55,120 bases of DNA from Candidatus Epulonipiscium sp. (GCA_012524135.1 JAAYSE010000081.1:1-55120), one strand, 5' to 3'; positions 27,923 to 37,925 are shown, numbered from the stretch's first letter. Program-made: numbers and translations. The notes: generated from the sequence alone by a model not told the origin.

Positions 27923-28756
27923 TTGAACATACCTATTCAAAATGATAATTATATATTACATAAAAAAAATAATTTATATTATTTATCTTTTCCCGCTTTC
28001 GATCATACCAAAATGGTTTATCATGGATTTAGTACCCGACATGGTGGTGTAAGTCAAGGTATTTTTACATCATTAAATTTAGGTTTTTATTCTGGTGATT
28101 GTATAAATAATGTATATGATAATTATAAAAAGTTTTGTTCTGTTTTAAATGTTAATGAACAAAATTTAGTTTTTTCAGATCAAATTCATAAAACACATAT
28201 TTATTGTGCTACTAAAAAAGATTGTGGAAAGGGTTATATGAAAAAAAGCGATATAAAAGGTATTGATGGTTTAATTACGAATGAGCCTGAAGTGCCTTTA
28301 GTTACCTTGTATGCGGACTGTGTTCCGTTGTTCTTTTTAGATCCTATGCAAAAAGTTGTGGGTTTAGCTCATGCAGGTTGGAGAGGTACAGTAAATAGGA
28401 TAGCAAGTAAAATGGTACAAACATTTCAATCCGTATATCATTCAAATCCTGAAGATCTTTTAGTAGGCATTGGTCCTTCTATTGGTCCTTGTTGTTTTGA
28501 AGTAGATCAACCAGTTGCTCAAATTTTTCAACAACAAATTACAGGTGATAACTGGATACAATCATGGGAAAATGGAAAATATAATATTGATTTATGGAAA
28601 ACAAACCAACAAATTCTGCTAGAAGCAGGTATTGAAAAAACACATATTTCTATTATGAAGCTATGTACTCAATGTTATAAAGATCATTTTTTTTCTCATC
28701 GGGGACATCAAGGAAAAAGAGGAAGTTTAGCAGCTATTATAGAATTAAAGAAATGA
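27923..28756 (+). CDS. pgeF: PgeF/YfiH-type laccase-domain protein
   Basis: A 277-residue protein with a TTG start behind GAGGAG. Motifs of the multicopper-oxidase-like DUF152 family are present: STRHGGVS, YADCVPLFF, GLAHAGWRGTV, GPSIGPCCFEV and FFSHRG, including the conserved His and Cys ligands. E. coli YfiH/PgeF edits misincorporated residues in peptidoglycan precursors, and related proteins act on purine nucleosides, so the physiological substrate is uncertain. About 130 bases with no clear hairpin separate it from der. Confidence 0.9.
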   Translation: MNIPIQNDNYILHKKNNLYYLSFPAFDHTKMVYHGFSTRHGGVSQGIFTSLNLGFYSGDCINNVYDNYKKFCSVLNVNEQNLVFSDQIHKTHIYCATKKDCGKGYMKKSDIKGIDGLITNEPEVPLVTLYADCVPLFFLDPMQKVVGLAHAGWRGTVNRIASKMVQTFQSVYHSNPEDLLVGIGPSIGPCCFEVDQPVAQIFQQQITGDNWIQSWENGKYNIDLWKTNQQILLEAGIEKTHISIMKLCTQCYKDHFFSHRGHQGKRGSLAAIIELKK

Positions 28757-28888
28757 AAAACAATATTAAAATTTATTTTCTCATTTTGGCATTTTAAAAA
28801 ATACTTTATAGGTTTTTGTTGTTATTGTAAAATATCAATACGATGCGTTTTGATTTATATTATATTTTGAATACAAAGGAGAATACCA

Positions 28889-30211
28889 ATGCATAAACCA
28901 ATTGTAGCTGTCGTAGGACGACCAAATGTAGGTAAATCAACTTTATTTAATAAATTAGCTGGATCCCGAATTTCTATTGTAGAAGATACCCCAGGAGTAA
29001 CGAGGGATCGAATTTATACAGATGTGGAGTGGTTAAATTATCAATTTACTTTAATCGATACAGGGGGAATTGAACCAGAAACATCAGATTTAATATTACA
29101 GGAAATGCGTAAACAAGCTGAAATTGCTATTGATACAGCAGATGTTATTCTTTTTTTAGTAGATGCTAAACAAGGATTAACGGATTCAGATGCTCATGTT
29201 GCTCATCTGTTACGTAAAACTCAAAAGCCTGTTCTTCTTATTGTGAATAAAGTAGACAATATGCGGACAGAACCATTAGAAATTTATGAATTTTATAATT
29301 TGGGTCTAGGGGATCCTATTCCTATTTCTGCAGGACAGGGATTAGGATTAGGAGACATGTTAGATAAAGTCGTAAAACATTTTCCACCTGTTTCTATAGA
29401 AGAAAAAGAAGAGGCTATAAAAATTGCTGTAATTGGAAAACCCAATGTAGGTAAGTCTTCGTTAATTAATAAAATTTTAGGAGAAAAGAGAGTTATTGTA
29501 AGCGATATTCCAGGTACTACTCGAGATGCCATTGATACTCCTATTACTTTTAATGGAGAACCTTATATTTTTATTGATACAGCAGGACTTCGTAGAAAAA
29601 ATAAAATAAAAGAAGAAATTGAAAGATATAGTATTGTACGAACAGTTGCTGCTATTGAGCGAGCTGACATAACTGTTCTAGTGATTGATGCAGAAGAAGG
29701 AATTACAGATCAAGATACAAAGATTGCAGGTATTGCACATGAAAGAGGAAAAGCATCTATTATTGTTGTAAATAAATGGGATTTAATTGAAAAAGATGAT
29801 AAAACTATGCATCGATATTTGCAAGAAATTAATACTAAATTTGCTTATATGAGCTATGCTCCTAAACTTTTTGTATCTGCTTTAACAGGACAAAGAATAA
29901 ATAAGTTGTTTGAAACCATTCAAGTTGTAGCTCAAAATCAAACTTTAAGGATAAGTACAGGTTTATTAAATGAAGTATTATATGAAGCAATGACAATGAA
30001 TCAACCACCTTCTGACAAAGGTAAGTATTTAAAAATTTACTATATGACTCAAGTTTCTGTAAAACCTCCTACTTTTGTTCTTTTTGTAAATGATAAACAA
30101 CTTATGCATTTTTCTTATGAACGATACATTGAGAATCAAATGAGAGAAGCTTTTGGTTTTAAAGGAACTCCGATTCACTTTATTACTCGAGAAAAAAGAG
30201 GAAGGGATTAG
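28889..30211 (+). CDS. der: Ribosome-associated GTPase Der (EngA)
   Basis: A 440-residue protein with two tandem GTPase domains: GRPNVGKST / DTGG / NKVD in the first and GKPNVGKSS / DTAGLRRK / NKWD in the second, then a KH-like C-terminal domain. It is essential for 50S assembly in most bacteria. AAAGGAG precedes the ATG. plsY begins six bases after its stop; the der-plsY-gpsA order is conserved in Firmicutes. Confidence 0.98.
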   Translation: MHKPIVAVVGRPNVGKSTLFNKLAGSRISIVEDTPGVTRDRIYTDVEWLNYQFTLIDTGGIEPETSDLILQEMRKQAEIAIDTADVILFLVDAKQGLTDSDAHVAHLLRKTQKPVLLIVNKVDNMRTEPLEIYEFYNLGLGDPIPISAGQGLGLGDMLDKVVKHFPPVSIEEKEEAIKIAVIGKPNVGKSSLINKILGEKRVIVSDIPGTTRDAIDTPITFNGEPYIFIDTAGLRRKNKIKEEIERYSIVRTVAAIERADITVLVIDAEEGITDQDTKIAGIAHERGKASIIVVNKWDLIEKDDKTMHRYLQEINTKFAYMSYAPKLFVSALTGQRINKLFETIQVVAQNQTLRISTGLLNEVLYEAMTMNQPPSDKGKYLKIYYMTQVSVKPPTFVLFVNDKQLMHFSYERYIENQMREAFGFKGTPIHFITREKRGRD

Positions 30212-30216
30212 CTATT

Positions 30217-30813
30217 ATGTTTCGTTTACTAAGTGTACTCATTGGATATTTTATTGGGTGTTTTCAAACAGCTTTTTTAGTGGGAAAGTTATCTCATAAA
30301 ATTGATATTAGAAATCATGGAAGCGGTAATGCAGGAACAACAAATGTAGTCCGGGTTTTAGGATGGAAAGCAGGATTTGCTACTTTTTTAGGAGATTTTT
30401 TAAAAGGTATTTTGGGAGTTTTAGTTTGTAAAATGATATGGCCTGAAACTAATTCTTTAGCTGGTCTTTATGCAGGGTTAGCTGTAGTTATAGGACATAA
30501 TTGGCCTATTTTTCTTGGGTTTAAAGGTGGGAAGGGCATTGCTTCTACAGTAGGAGCCTTATTAGCCTTTGATTGGCGTATAGGTATTATTTTGATTATT
30601 ATTATGATCTGTATTGTTGGAATAACTCGGTATGTATCTTTAGGTTCTATTGTATTGGCTATATCTATTCCTATTTTAATGATTATTTTTTATCCTAAAG
30701 AACATGAATTTATTTATATTGCTATTACTTTTATGTTATTTGCATTATGGCGACATCGTTCTAATATAAAACGTTTAATTAATAGAACGGAATCAAAACT
30801 AACTACAAAATAA
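30217..30813 (+). CDS. plsY: Glycerol-3-phosphate acyltransferase PlsY
   Basis: A 198-residue integral membrane protein with five to seven hydrophobic segments. The signature loops GSGNAGTTNV (about 37-46), GHNWPIFLGFKGGKG (about 93-107) and the C-terminal RHRSNIKRL are all present. It acylates glycerol-3-phosphate with acyl-phosphate from PlsX; its other substrate is produced by GpsA, encoded next. Confidence 0.97.
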   Translation: MFRLLSVLIGYFIGCFQTAFLVGKLSHKIDIRNHGSGNAGTTNVVRVLGWKAGFATFLGDFLKGILGVLVCKMIWPETNSLAGLYAGLAVVIGHNWPIFLGFKGGKGIASTVGALLAFDWRIGIILIIIMICIVGITRYVSLGSIVLAISIPILMIIFYPKEHEFIYIAITFMLFALWRHRSNIKRLINRTESKLTTK

Positions 30814-30840
30814 AAATATAAAATGGAGGAGAAATAATAT

Positions 30841-31848
30841 ATGAAACGCATTGCAGTCATGGGTTCAGGAAGTTGGGGTACTGCTCTAGCTATTTTATTA
30901 CATAAAAATGGGCATCAAGTTACATTATGGTCTTTTGATAAAAAAGAAAACGAGAAATTACAAGAAACGCGAGAAAACCTTCAATATCTACCAGGAATTT
31001 TAATTCCTCATCAGATTCAATTAACACATAATATTAAAAAAGCTCTTCAAGAGAATGAAATTATTGTTATTGCTATTCCTTCTCGTTTTATTAGAGAAAA
31101 CTTGATAAAATTTGCCCCATATATTAATAAACATCAAATTATTATTAATGTATCTAAAGGATTAGAAGAAAATACTTTACTTCGTATTTCTCAAATAATA
31201 AGAGAAATTTTTGTTGATAATCCTATTGCTGTTCTTTCTGGTCCTAGTCATGCTGAAGAAGTTGCTAAAGATCTTCCTACCACTTGTGTAGTAGCATCTG
31301 CTTCTTTGAATGTTAGTGAATTTGTTCAAGAAATTTTTATGAGTCCCAAATTTAGAATATATACAAATACAGATTTAATAGGGGTAGAATTAGGCGGAGC
31401 ATTAAAAAATGTAATGGCTCTTGCTGCAGGTATTTCGGATGGATTAGGTTTTGGTGATAATACAAAAGCAGCATTAATGACAAGAGGTATTGTTGAAATT
31501 ACTCGTCTTGGTGTTGCCATGGGTGCACAATTACAAACGTTTAGCGGACTATCCGGCATTGGAGATTTAATTGTAACTTGTACAAGTTCACATAGTCGTA
31601 ATTGGAAAGCAGGTTTTCTTATAGGACAAGGAAATTCTTTAGAAAATGCATTAAAAAAAGTACATATGGTGGTAGAAGGTGTGCATACTGCAAAATCAGC
31701 TTTAACACTTTCGAAAAAATATAACGTAGAAATGCCTATCATTCAAGAAGTAAATAACATACTTTTTAATAATAAGGATCCAAGGCAAGCAGTAGTTGAT
31801 TTAATGATGAGGGATAAAACAGAAGAACAATATATGGCATATATTTAG
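30841..31848 (+). CDS. gpsA: Glycerol-3-phosphate dehydrogenase (NAD(P)+)
   Basis: A 335-residue protein with the Rossmann motif GSGSWGTALA, LSGPSHAEEVA, GGALKNVMALAAG with the catalytic lysine, and GDLIVTCTSSHSRN. It makes sn-glycerol-3-phosphate for PlsY. It follows plsY by 27 bases with GGAGGAG, so phospholipid precursor genes are grouped. Confidence 0.97.
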   Translation: MKRIAVMGSGSWGTALAILLHKNGHQVTLWSFDKKENEKLQETRENLQYLPGILIPHQIQLTHNIKKALQENEIIVIAIPSRFIRENLIKFAPYINKHQIIINVSKGLEENTLLRISQIIREIFVDNPIAVLSGPSHAEEVAKDLPTTCVVASASLNVSEFVQEIFMSPKFRIYTNTDLIGVELGGALKNVMALAAGISDGLGFGDNTKAALMTRGIVEITRLGVAMGAQLQTFSGLSGIGDLIVTCTSSHSRNWKAGFLIGQGNSLENALKKVHMVVEGVHTAKSALTLSKKYNVEMPIIQEVNNILFNNKDPRQAVVDLMMRDKTEEQYMAYI

Positions 31849-31945
31849 GATTTATATTTTACTGTATTAATATATATTAAATAATTTTTATAAAATCTGA
31901 TTTACAGCAAAAATCTATAACTAAAAGCATAATTTTTCAAGGCTT

Positions 31946-31973
31946 TCATATATTTAAAGTGTATGGATACATT
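31946..31973 (+). promoter_or_regulatory. Candidate sigma-E promoter of spoIVA
   Basis: GATACATT (31966-31973) matches the sigma-E -10 consensus CATACAHT in seven of eight positions. TCATATA (31946-31952) resembles the -35 KMATATT, with a 13-base spacer. spoIVA is a mother-cell gene under sigma-E in B. subtilis, which supports the reading. Confidence 0.5.
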
Positions 31974-31996
31974 TTAAAATAAGGAGGTCTTTTGTT

Positions 31997-33475
31997 ATGG
32001 AAGATTTTAATATTTATCATGATATTTCTACACGAACAAATGGAGATATTTATTTAGGAGTAGTAGGGCCTGTGCGTACTGGAAAGTCAACTTTCATTAA
32101 ACGTTTTATGGATTTATTAGTATTACCTAATATGGATAATACATATAGTCGTGAAAGAGCTAAAGATGAAATGCCTCAAAGTGCAGCTGGAAAAACAATT
32201 ATGACAACGGAACCTAAATTTGTACCCAATGAAGCTGTTTCTATTGCATTAGAGGATAATATTGAACTTAAAGTTAGAATGATAGACTGTGTTGGTTATA
32301 TGATTCCTGGAGCTACCGGACATCTAGAAGGTGAAAATCCACGTATGGTAAATACACCTTGGTACGATCATCAAATTCCTTTTATTGAGGCAGCTGAAAT
32401 TGGAACTAAAAAAGTCATTAATGAACATTCGACTATAGGCATTGTAGTAACCACAGATGGATCGATTACAGATATTGAAAGGGAAAGTTATATTGAAGCA
32501 GAAGAAAGAGTGGTAAATGAATTAAAAGAACTCAAAAAACCTTTTGTAATGTTACTGAATACCACTCGCCCTTATGATAACAAAACAATAGAATTAAAAG
32601 AAGAATTAAGCGAAAAGTATAAAATACCTGTTTTAGCCGTAAATTGTGCACAATTAAAAGTAGAAGATATTAATCAAATGATGGAAAATGTTTTATATGA
32701 ATTTCCAATTCAAGAAATCAATATTAATACACCTAGTTGGCTAGAAACATTAGAAAATGATCATTGGTTAAAAAATCAATTTATTATTGCAGTAAAAGAA
32801 GTAGTAAAACCTATATATAAATTACGCGAAGTAAAAGAAAATCTTTTAGAATTAGAAAAGAATGAATTTGTACAAAAAATTCATTTTGAAAGAATGAATT
32901 TAGGCGAAGGTATTATTAAAATGTCTGTTGCATTAGAGGAAAAATGGTTTTATCAAATATTAAGCGAAACTACGGATATAGAAATTAAAGGTGAATACCA
33001 ATTAATATCGTTAATGAAAAAACTAGCAAATATAAAAAAAGAATATGATAAAGTAGCCTATGCATTACAAGAAGTTCGACAAAAAGGATATGGTATAGTT
33101 ACACCTGTTCTTGAAGAATTAAGTTTAGAAGAGCCTGAAATTGTAAAACAAGGGAATAGATTTGGTGTTAAATTACGCGCAAGTGCTCCAAGTATTCACT
33201 TAATAAGAGCAGATATTCAAACAGAAGTTTCACCCATTGTAGGAACAGAAAAACAAAGTGAAGAATTAGTAAATTATTTAATGAGTGAATTTGAGACAGA
33301 TCCAAAAAAAATTTGGGAATCTAATATTTTTGGTAAATCTCTTCACGAACTTGTAAATGAAGGTTTACAAAATAAATTATACCGCATGCCAGAAGATGCA
33401 CAAATGAAATTACAAGAAACATTACAAAAAATAATCAATGAAGGTAATGGTGGTTTAATTTGTATTATTTTATAA
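31997..33475 (+). CDS. spoIVA: Stage IV sporulation protein A
   Basis: A 492-residue protein starting MEDFNIYHDISTRTNGDIYLG, with Walker A GPVRTGKST near residue 24, IDCVGYMIPGA and a conserved hydrophobic C-terminus (GNGGLICIIL). It is a TRAFAC-class ATPase that polymerises around the forespore as the base of the spore coat. AAGGAGG precedes the ATG. It is monocistronic, flanked by a sigma-E-like promoter and a terminator. Confidence 0.98.
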   Translation: MEDFNIYHDISTRTNGDIYLGVVGPVRTGKSTFIKRFMDLLVLPNMDNTYSRERAKDEMPQSAAGKTIMTTEPKFVPNEAVSIALEDNIELKVRMIDCVGYMIPGATGHLEGENPRMVNTPWYDHQIPFIEAAEIGTKKVINEHSTIGIVVTTDGSITDIERESYIEAEERVVNELKELKKPFVMLLNTTRPYDNKTIELKEELSEKYKIPVLAVNCAQLKVEDINQMMENVLYEFPIQEININTPSWLETLENDHWLKNQFIIAVKEVVKPIYKLREVKENLLELEKNEFVQKIHFERMNLGEGIIKMSVALEEKWFYQILSETTDIEIKGEYQLISLMKKLANIKKEYDKVAYALQEVRQKGYGIVTPVLEELSLEEPEIVKQGNRFGVKLRASAPSIHLIRADIQTEVSPIVGTEKQSEELVNYLMSEFETDPKKIWESNIFGKSLHELVNEGLQNKLYRMPEDAQMKLQETLQKIINEGNGGLICIIL

Positions 33476-33486
33476 AAATAATATGT

Positions 33487-33516
33487 AAGGCATCTCGATT
33501 ATAGAGATGCTTTTAT
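33487..33516 (+). terminator. Terminator after spoIVA
   Basis: Stem AAGGCATCTC / GAGATGCTTT with one G-U pair and a 7-nt loop, then a T run. Confidence 0.8.
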
Positions 33517-33592
33517 ATTTTAAAATTGTAAAATACTTAAGGTATTTATTAGTATTAAAATAAAATGATATATTTTTATATTTTAAAGATCC

Positions 33593-33621
33593 TTGTATAT
33601 CCATTAAAAACATTGTATGAT
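33593..33621 (+). promoter_or_regulatory. Sigma-A promoter of the HlyD-like / sepF operon
   Basis: TTGTAT (33593-33598), 17 bases, TATGAT (33616-33621), with the first gene starting about 37 bases downstream. Confidence 0.65.
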
Positions 33622-33657
33622 AGTAAGAAGATTAAAAATATATGAGGTGTCTTTATA

Positions 33658-35127
33658 ATGGAGCCAAGTGCAAGAAAAAAACAAAAAAGAAAATTTAAAA
33701 AATCAAACAATCGTATTTATATTGGTTTTTTTGTTTTTATATCTTTATTATTTTACCTTTTAGGTTCTATTTGGACATTAGCAAAAAAACCTATTGTTCC
33801 TGTAGAAATTGCAAATAAGGGAATCATTGAAAAAAAATGTTCTACAGAAGGATTAATTATAAGAAACGAATATGTTCTTCCTAGTCCAACTAGTGGTATT
33901 ATAAAATATTTTTATACAGAAGGAGAAAAAGTAAGTAAAAATAGTCTTGTAGGTGCTACACAAGATGAAGAATTTTTTAATATTATAAAACAACAATTAG
34001 AACAAATTGAAAAAAATATACAAAAAATACAGGAAGAACGAAGAGATATTACATGGTTTCAAAAAGATATTCAACAATTAAACCATAAAATTATAACTAT
34101 TCTTTCTGAGCAAAATCAATGGTTGAAAGAAAAAGGTGATTTTTATGCAGTATATTCTGTAAAAGATCAGATCCAACACTATATTGATCAAAGAAATCAA
34201 TTATTTATTTTAGAACCTAAAGGACGTTTAAAGGATTTAGTAACTGAAAAAATGAATTATGAAAATCAACTACAAAAAAATAGTCATGTAATATCTACTC
34301 CTATTAGTGGTTTAGTTTCTTTTCAAATTGATGGTTTTGAAAACCTTACTATTGACAATATTGCACTGGAACATTTTGATAATAAAATAGATTCCTTACA
34401 ATTAGATAACGAAACAGATCAAAATATCTCTAATATCAAAATAGTAGAAGATACTTCTTGGTATATTGCAGCTTTATTTCCTAAAGAAACTATACAAGAT
34501 TGGGAAGTTGGAAAACAAATCTCCTTGTTTTTCCCTCAAAAAAATTATTTGGAAATTCCTTTTATTATTGATACAATAAAACAAGTAGAGGAAAAAATTA
34601 TTGTTATTTTTCGAGCGCATGAATATATGCACTTGTTCTTAAATGAACGTTTGATTGATGTAGAAGTATCTTTAGAACATTACGAAGGATTAAAAGTTTC
34701 TAATAGTGCTATTGTGGAAAAAAGTTTTTTAAAAATTCCTAGACAATGTTTAATTCAAAGCAATAAAGAACAAGGAGTTATTCGTATCATAGAAGATGAA
34801 TCTATATTTCTACCTATTACTATATCATATGAAGATGAACAATATGTCTATATACCTACTAACAATGAATTACGACAATATGATATAATTATAATACAAA
34901 AGGGTGAACAACAAGAAAAATATACTATTGATCAAGTAGATACATCGTATGGTGTATATATAGCGAATCAAGGTTTTGCAAAGTTTAAAAAAATAAAGAT
35001 ATTAGGTAAAAATCAAGATTACACTATTATTGATGATGGAACTTCTTATGGTGTGCAAATGTATGATCGTATTATATTAGATGCGAATCAAGTGAAAGAA
35101 GGACAATTTTTACATAAATCATTATAG
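33658..35127 (+). CDS. HlyD-like membrane adaptor protein at the head of the sepF cluster
   Basis: A 489-residue protein with a basic N-terminus (SARKKQKRKFKK) and one hydrophobic segment (about 20-45), then an extracytoplasmic part. GLIIRNEYVLPSPTSGIIKYFYTEGEKVS is the biotinyl/lipoyl-like half-motif of HlyD/RND adaptors. A short coiled-coil region (about 115-210) is followed by the second half-motif HVISTPISGLVSF and beta-rich domains. No ABC transporter or outer channel gene is next to it. It begins the operon with ylmE-sepF-yggT-ylmH-divIVA, suggesting a role at the envelope or division site rather than toxin export; this is inference. Confidence 0.75.
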   Translation: MEPSARKKQKRKFKKSNNRIYIGFFVFISLLFYLLGSIWTLAKKPIVPVEIANKGIIEKKCSTEGLIIRNEYVLPSPTSGIIKYFYTEGEKVSKNSLVGATQDEEFFNIIKQQLEQIEKNIQKIQEERRDITWFQKDIQQLNHKIITILSEQNQWLKEKGDFYAVYSVKDQIQHYIDQRNQLFILEPKGRLKDLVTEKMNYENQLQKNSHVISTPISGLVSFQIDGFENLTIDNIALEHFDNKIDSLQLDNETDQNISNIKIVEDTSWYIAALFPKETIQDWEVGKQISLFFPQKNYLEIPFIIDTIKQVEEKIIVIFRAHEYMHLFLNERLIDVEVSLEHYEGLKVSNSAIVEKSFLKIPRQCLIQSNKEQGVIRIIEDESIFLPITISYEDEQYVYIPTNNELRQYDIIIIQKGEQQEKYTIDQVDTSYGVYIANQGFAKFKKIKILGKNQDYTIIDDGTSYGVQMYDRIILDANQVKEGQFLHKSL

Positions 35128-35142
35128 TAGAAGGTGATATAA

Positions 35143-35853
35143 GTGGATCAATTAGAAAAGAATATTGCAATTATTCAAGAAAATATAAAAAAGGCTGCAA
35201 AAAAGTCGGGTAGAACAATAAAAGATATTAATATTGTAGGAGTAACTAAAACAGTTCCCGTTGAGCGTATTAAACAATCAGTACAATATGGTATTATAGA
35301 TATAGGTGAAAACAAAGCACAAGAATTAATGGCAAAATATGATGAATGTAAAGAATTAGTGAATTGGCATTTTATTGGACATCTTCAACGCAACAAAGTA
35401 AAATATATTATTGATAAAGTAAAACTAATACATTCTGTTGATAGCTACCGATTAGCTAAACAAATTAATAAAGAGGCCTATAAACATTCAAAAATTATGG
35501 ATATTTTATTACAGGTAAATATTGCTCAAGAAAAAAGCAAATATGGTATGAGTGAAGAAGAATTATATAATTCTCTTTCGTTATATGCCCAATTACCTTA
35601 TGTACGCATAAAAGGATTGATGGCTATTCCACCTCATTCGGATAATCCAGAATGTAACAGGAAATATTTTCGTAAAATGAATCAATTGTTTATTGACATA
35701 AAACAAAAAAACATTGATAATATACATATGGAATTTCTTTCTATGGGAATGACTAATGATTATTCAATAGCCATTGAAGAAGGAGCAACAATGGTTCGTA
35801 TTGGTTCTGGTATATATGGAAAACGTACCTATAATATTAAGGAGGGAAAGTAA
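35143..35853 (+). CDS. ylmE: PLP homeostasis protein YggS/YlmE
   Basis: A 236-residue alanine-racemase-fold protein starting at GTG: GVTKTVPVE with the PLP lysine at about 36, IGENKAQEL, WHFIGHLQRNKV, LLQVNIAQEKSKYGM and SMGMTNDYSIAIEEGATMVRIG. It buffers pyridoxal-5'-phosphate. Its stop codon is directly followed by the sepF start, as in many Gram-positives. Confidence 0.95.
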   Translation: MDQLEKNIAIIQENIKKAAKKSGRTIKDINIVGVTKTVPVERIKQSVQYGIIDIGENKAQELMAKYDECKELVNWHFIGHLQRNKVKYIIDKVKLIHSVDSYRLAKQINKEAYKHSKIMDILLQVNIAQEKSKYGMSEEELYNSLSLYAQLPYVRIKGLMAIPPHSDNPECNRKYFRKMNQLFIDIKQKNIDNIHMEFLSMGMTNDYSIAIEEGATMVRIGSGIYGKRTYNIKEGK

Positions 35854-36306
35854 TTGGCCAAGCTGTTTGATAAAGTAATGAATGCTATGGGACTAGGGGA
35901 TTTAGAAGAATATGAAGAGGAATTTGAGGAGGAAACAGTTGAGCCTGAAATTTCTCCTATTCGAACGGTTCGCCGTAATAACTCAAAAATTGTTAATATC
36001 CATACTAATGTTCAAATGGAGGTAATTGTAACAAATCCGGAATCATATGAAGAGGCACAAGAAGTTTGTGATCATATTCGTGCTAAAAAACCTGTTGTTA
36101 TTAATTTAGAAAATCTAGATCATGAAATAGCTCAAAGAATTATGGATTTTGCAAGTGGTGCCTGCTATGTATTAGATGGTAATATTCAAAGAATAACCCA
36201 TAATATTTTTATTATTGCACCTGAAAATGTAGATATTTCTAGTGATATTAGAGAAGAATTACAAACAAAAGGAATTATTTTGCCTTGGATGCATGATGTA
36301 AAATAA
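35854..36306 (+). CDS. sepF: Cell division protein SepF
   Basis: A 150-residue protein starting with TTG right after ylmE. The N-terminus (AKLFDKVMNAMGLG) fits the membrane-binding amphipathic helix; an acidic linker follows; the C-terminal SepF domain contains VCDHIRAKKPVVINLENLD and RIMDFASGACYVLDGNIQRI. SepF bundles FtsZ filaments and tethers them to the membrane. It lies in the ylmEFGH-divIVA cluster. Confidence 0.95.
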   Translation: MAKLFDKVMNAMGLGDLEEYEEEFEEETVEPEISPIRTVRRNNSKIVNIHTNVQMEVIVTNPESYEEAQEVCDHIRAKKPVVINLENLDHEIAQRIMDFASGACYVLDGNIQRITHNIFIIAPENVDISSDIREELQTKGIILPWMHDVK

Positions 36307-36321
36307 TAATGGAGGCATAGA

Positions 36322-36609
36322 ATGAATACTATTTTACTACAATCAATTGATTGGTTCTTTCAATTATTAAATATTTTAATTTTAATACGGGTGCTTTTAT
36401 CATGGTTCCCTATATCACCTAATAATCCTTTAGTAGCACTATTATACAATTTAACAGAACCTATCCTAGGTCCTATTAGATACTTACTTGAAAAGTCTAT
36501 TTTTGGCGGTAGAGGTATGATATTAGACTTTTCTCCTATTATTGCTATGTTTGTACTACAAGCAATAAGATCAATATTGATAATAATAGTTACTGGGTTG
36601 ATTATATAG
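36322..36609 (+). CDS. ylmG: YggT family membrane protein (YlmG)
   Basis: A 95-residue protein with two hydrophobic segments. The loop SWFPISPNNPLVALLYNLTEPILGPIR is the YggT signature. The family is linked to division and osmotic fitness, but its mechanism is unknown. Gene order (sepF before, ylmH after) is the conserved one. Confidence 0.93.
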   Translation: MNTILLQSIDWFFQLLNILILIRVLLSWFPISPNNPLVALLYNLTEPILGPIRYLLEKSIFGGRGMILDFSPIIAMFVLQAIRSILIIIVTGLII

Positions 36610-36620
36610 GAGGATTTATC

Positions 36621-37412
36621 TTGGATATAGAAAATATTTTAAAATCCTTTAAACAGCCTGAAGATAAGCTTTTTATTCAAAAAGTCTTAGATCAGGCTTA
36701 TTTATGTTTGAAAAATCATATATATACTTTTACAGACTTTATTGATATGCATCAATATGGACAAGTAATGAAAATTATCAATCAATTACCTTCTGATTTA
36801 TCATATCAATGTTTTGGTGGATATGATAATGCAGAAAGAAAAATGATAGGATTTTCTCCTTTTTATCTTTCTTTAGAAGTAAATGATTTTCCTATTCAAG
36901 CATTAGAATTTCAAAACCGCTCTGCAACACATTATAAAATGTCACATCGTGATTATTTAGGTGTAATAATTAAAACTGGTATTGATCGCAGCAAAATAGG
37001 AGATATATTAGTTAAAAATGATGGTGCTATTGTTTTCTTAAACCAAAGTATAAGTTCGTTTATTCAATTTAATGTTACTAAAGTTGGAAAATGCGCAGTA
37101 CAATTAAAGCCTCTTGACTTAGATAAGATATCCATTCCAAAACCAAAAGTAAAAGAAATTCATGCTTCTGTTGCATCATTACGGGTTGATGCTTTACTGA
37201 GTTCAGGATTTTCTATTTCTCGAGGAAAAGCTGTGCAATTTATTAAAAGACAAAAAGTATTTAAAAATTGGATACTTGTAGAAAATCCAGCAGAAAATGT
37301 ACAAATAAATGACATTCTTACTTTACGTGGTTTAGGACGAATTAAATTAGTTTACATAGGAAATAAAACAAGAAAAAATAGAATACATGTTACTATTTAT
37401 CGTTATGTATAG
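36621..37412 (+). CDS. ylmH: S4-domain RNA-binding protein YlmH
   Basis: A 263-residue protein with a TTG start behind AGGAGG. The N-terminal part (CFGGYDNAERKMIGF, HRDYLGVIIKTGIDRSKIGDI) and the C-terminal S4 domain (VASLRVDALLSSGFSISRGKAVQFI) mark YlmH. In B. subtilis it binds ribosomes and helps rescue stalled peptidyl-tRNA. It stands in the division cluster, its usual place. Confidence 0.93.
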   Translation: MDIENILKSFKQPEDKLFIQKVLDQAYLCLKNHIYTFTDFIDMHQYGQVMKIINQLPSDLSYQCFGGYDNAERKMIGFSPFYLSLEVNDFPIQALEFQNRSATHYKMSHRDYLGVIIKTGIDRSKIGDILVKNDGAIVFLNQSISSFIQFNVTKVGKCAVQLKPLDLDKISIPKPKVKEIHASVASLRVDALLSSGFSISRGKAVQFIKRQKVFKNWILVENPAENVQINDILTLRGLGRIKLVYIGNKTRKNRIHVTIYRYV

Positions 37413-37424
37413 GAGGTTTATACT

Positions 37425-37925
37425 ATGTTAACTCCATTAGATATTGAATCTAAAGAATTTAAGCGTGCTCCTTTAGGGTATTCAATGAATGAAGTAGATC
37501 GATTTTTAGATGAAGTTATTCTTCAATATGAAAAATTATATCGAGAAAATATCGATTTAAAAGATAAAATGGTTGTATTAAATGAAAGAATTCAAAATTA
37601 TAAAGCAATGGAACAAACATTAAAAAACACTTTATTATTAGCAGAAAAAACGTCAGAAGAACTAAAAAATTCTGCTTATCAAAAAAGTGAACATATTATA
37701 AAAGAGGCTGAATTAAAATCTTATGAATTAATTCAACAGGCACAAGATGAAGTTCTTGTTGTAGAACAACATATTGGGCAACTAAAAAAACAATATGAAT
37801 CTACAAAAATCCAATTTAAACATTTTTTACAAACTCAATTAGATCTTCTTAATCAAGATAATACTTTTAAAATAAATCTTCTTGATGAAAATATAAAAGC
37901 AACTCATTCACAAAAGGAGTCATGA
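37425..37925 (+). CDS. divIVA: DivIVA-family cell division/polarity protein
   Basis: A 166-residue protein beginning LTPLDIESKEFKRAPLGYSMNEVDRFLDEVI, the DivIVA membrane-binding N-domain, followed by a coiled coil to about residue 145. DivIVA senses negative membrane curvature at poles and septa. AGGAGG precedes the ATG. It ends the ylmEFGH-divIVA cluster and its stop overlaps a possible aroB start. Confidence 0.95.
   Translation: MLTPLDIESKEFKRAPLGYSMNEVDRFLDEVILQYEKLYRENIDLKDKMVVLNERIQNYKAMEQTLKNTLLLAEKTSEELKNSAYQKSEHIIKEAELKSYELIQQAQDEVLVVEQHIGQLKKQYESTKIQFKHFLQTQLDLLNQDNTFKINLLDENIKATHSQKES

Noticed and set aside
31326-31742. 138-residue minus-strand ORF
   Set aside because: It is antisense to gpsA, which has all expected motifs; it is a codon-bias shadow.
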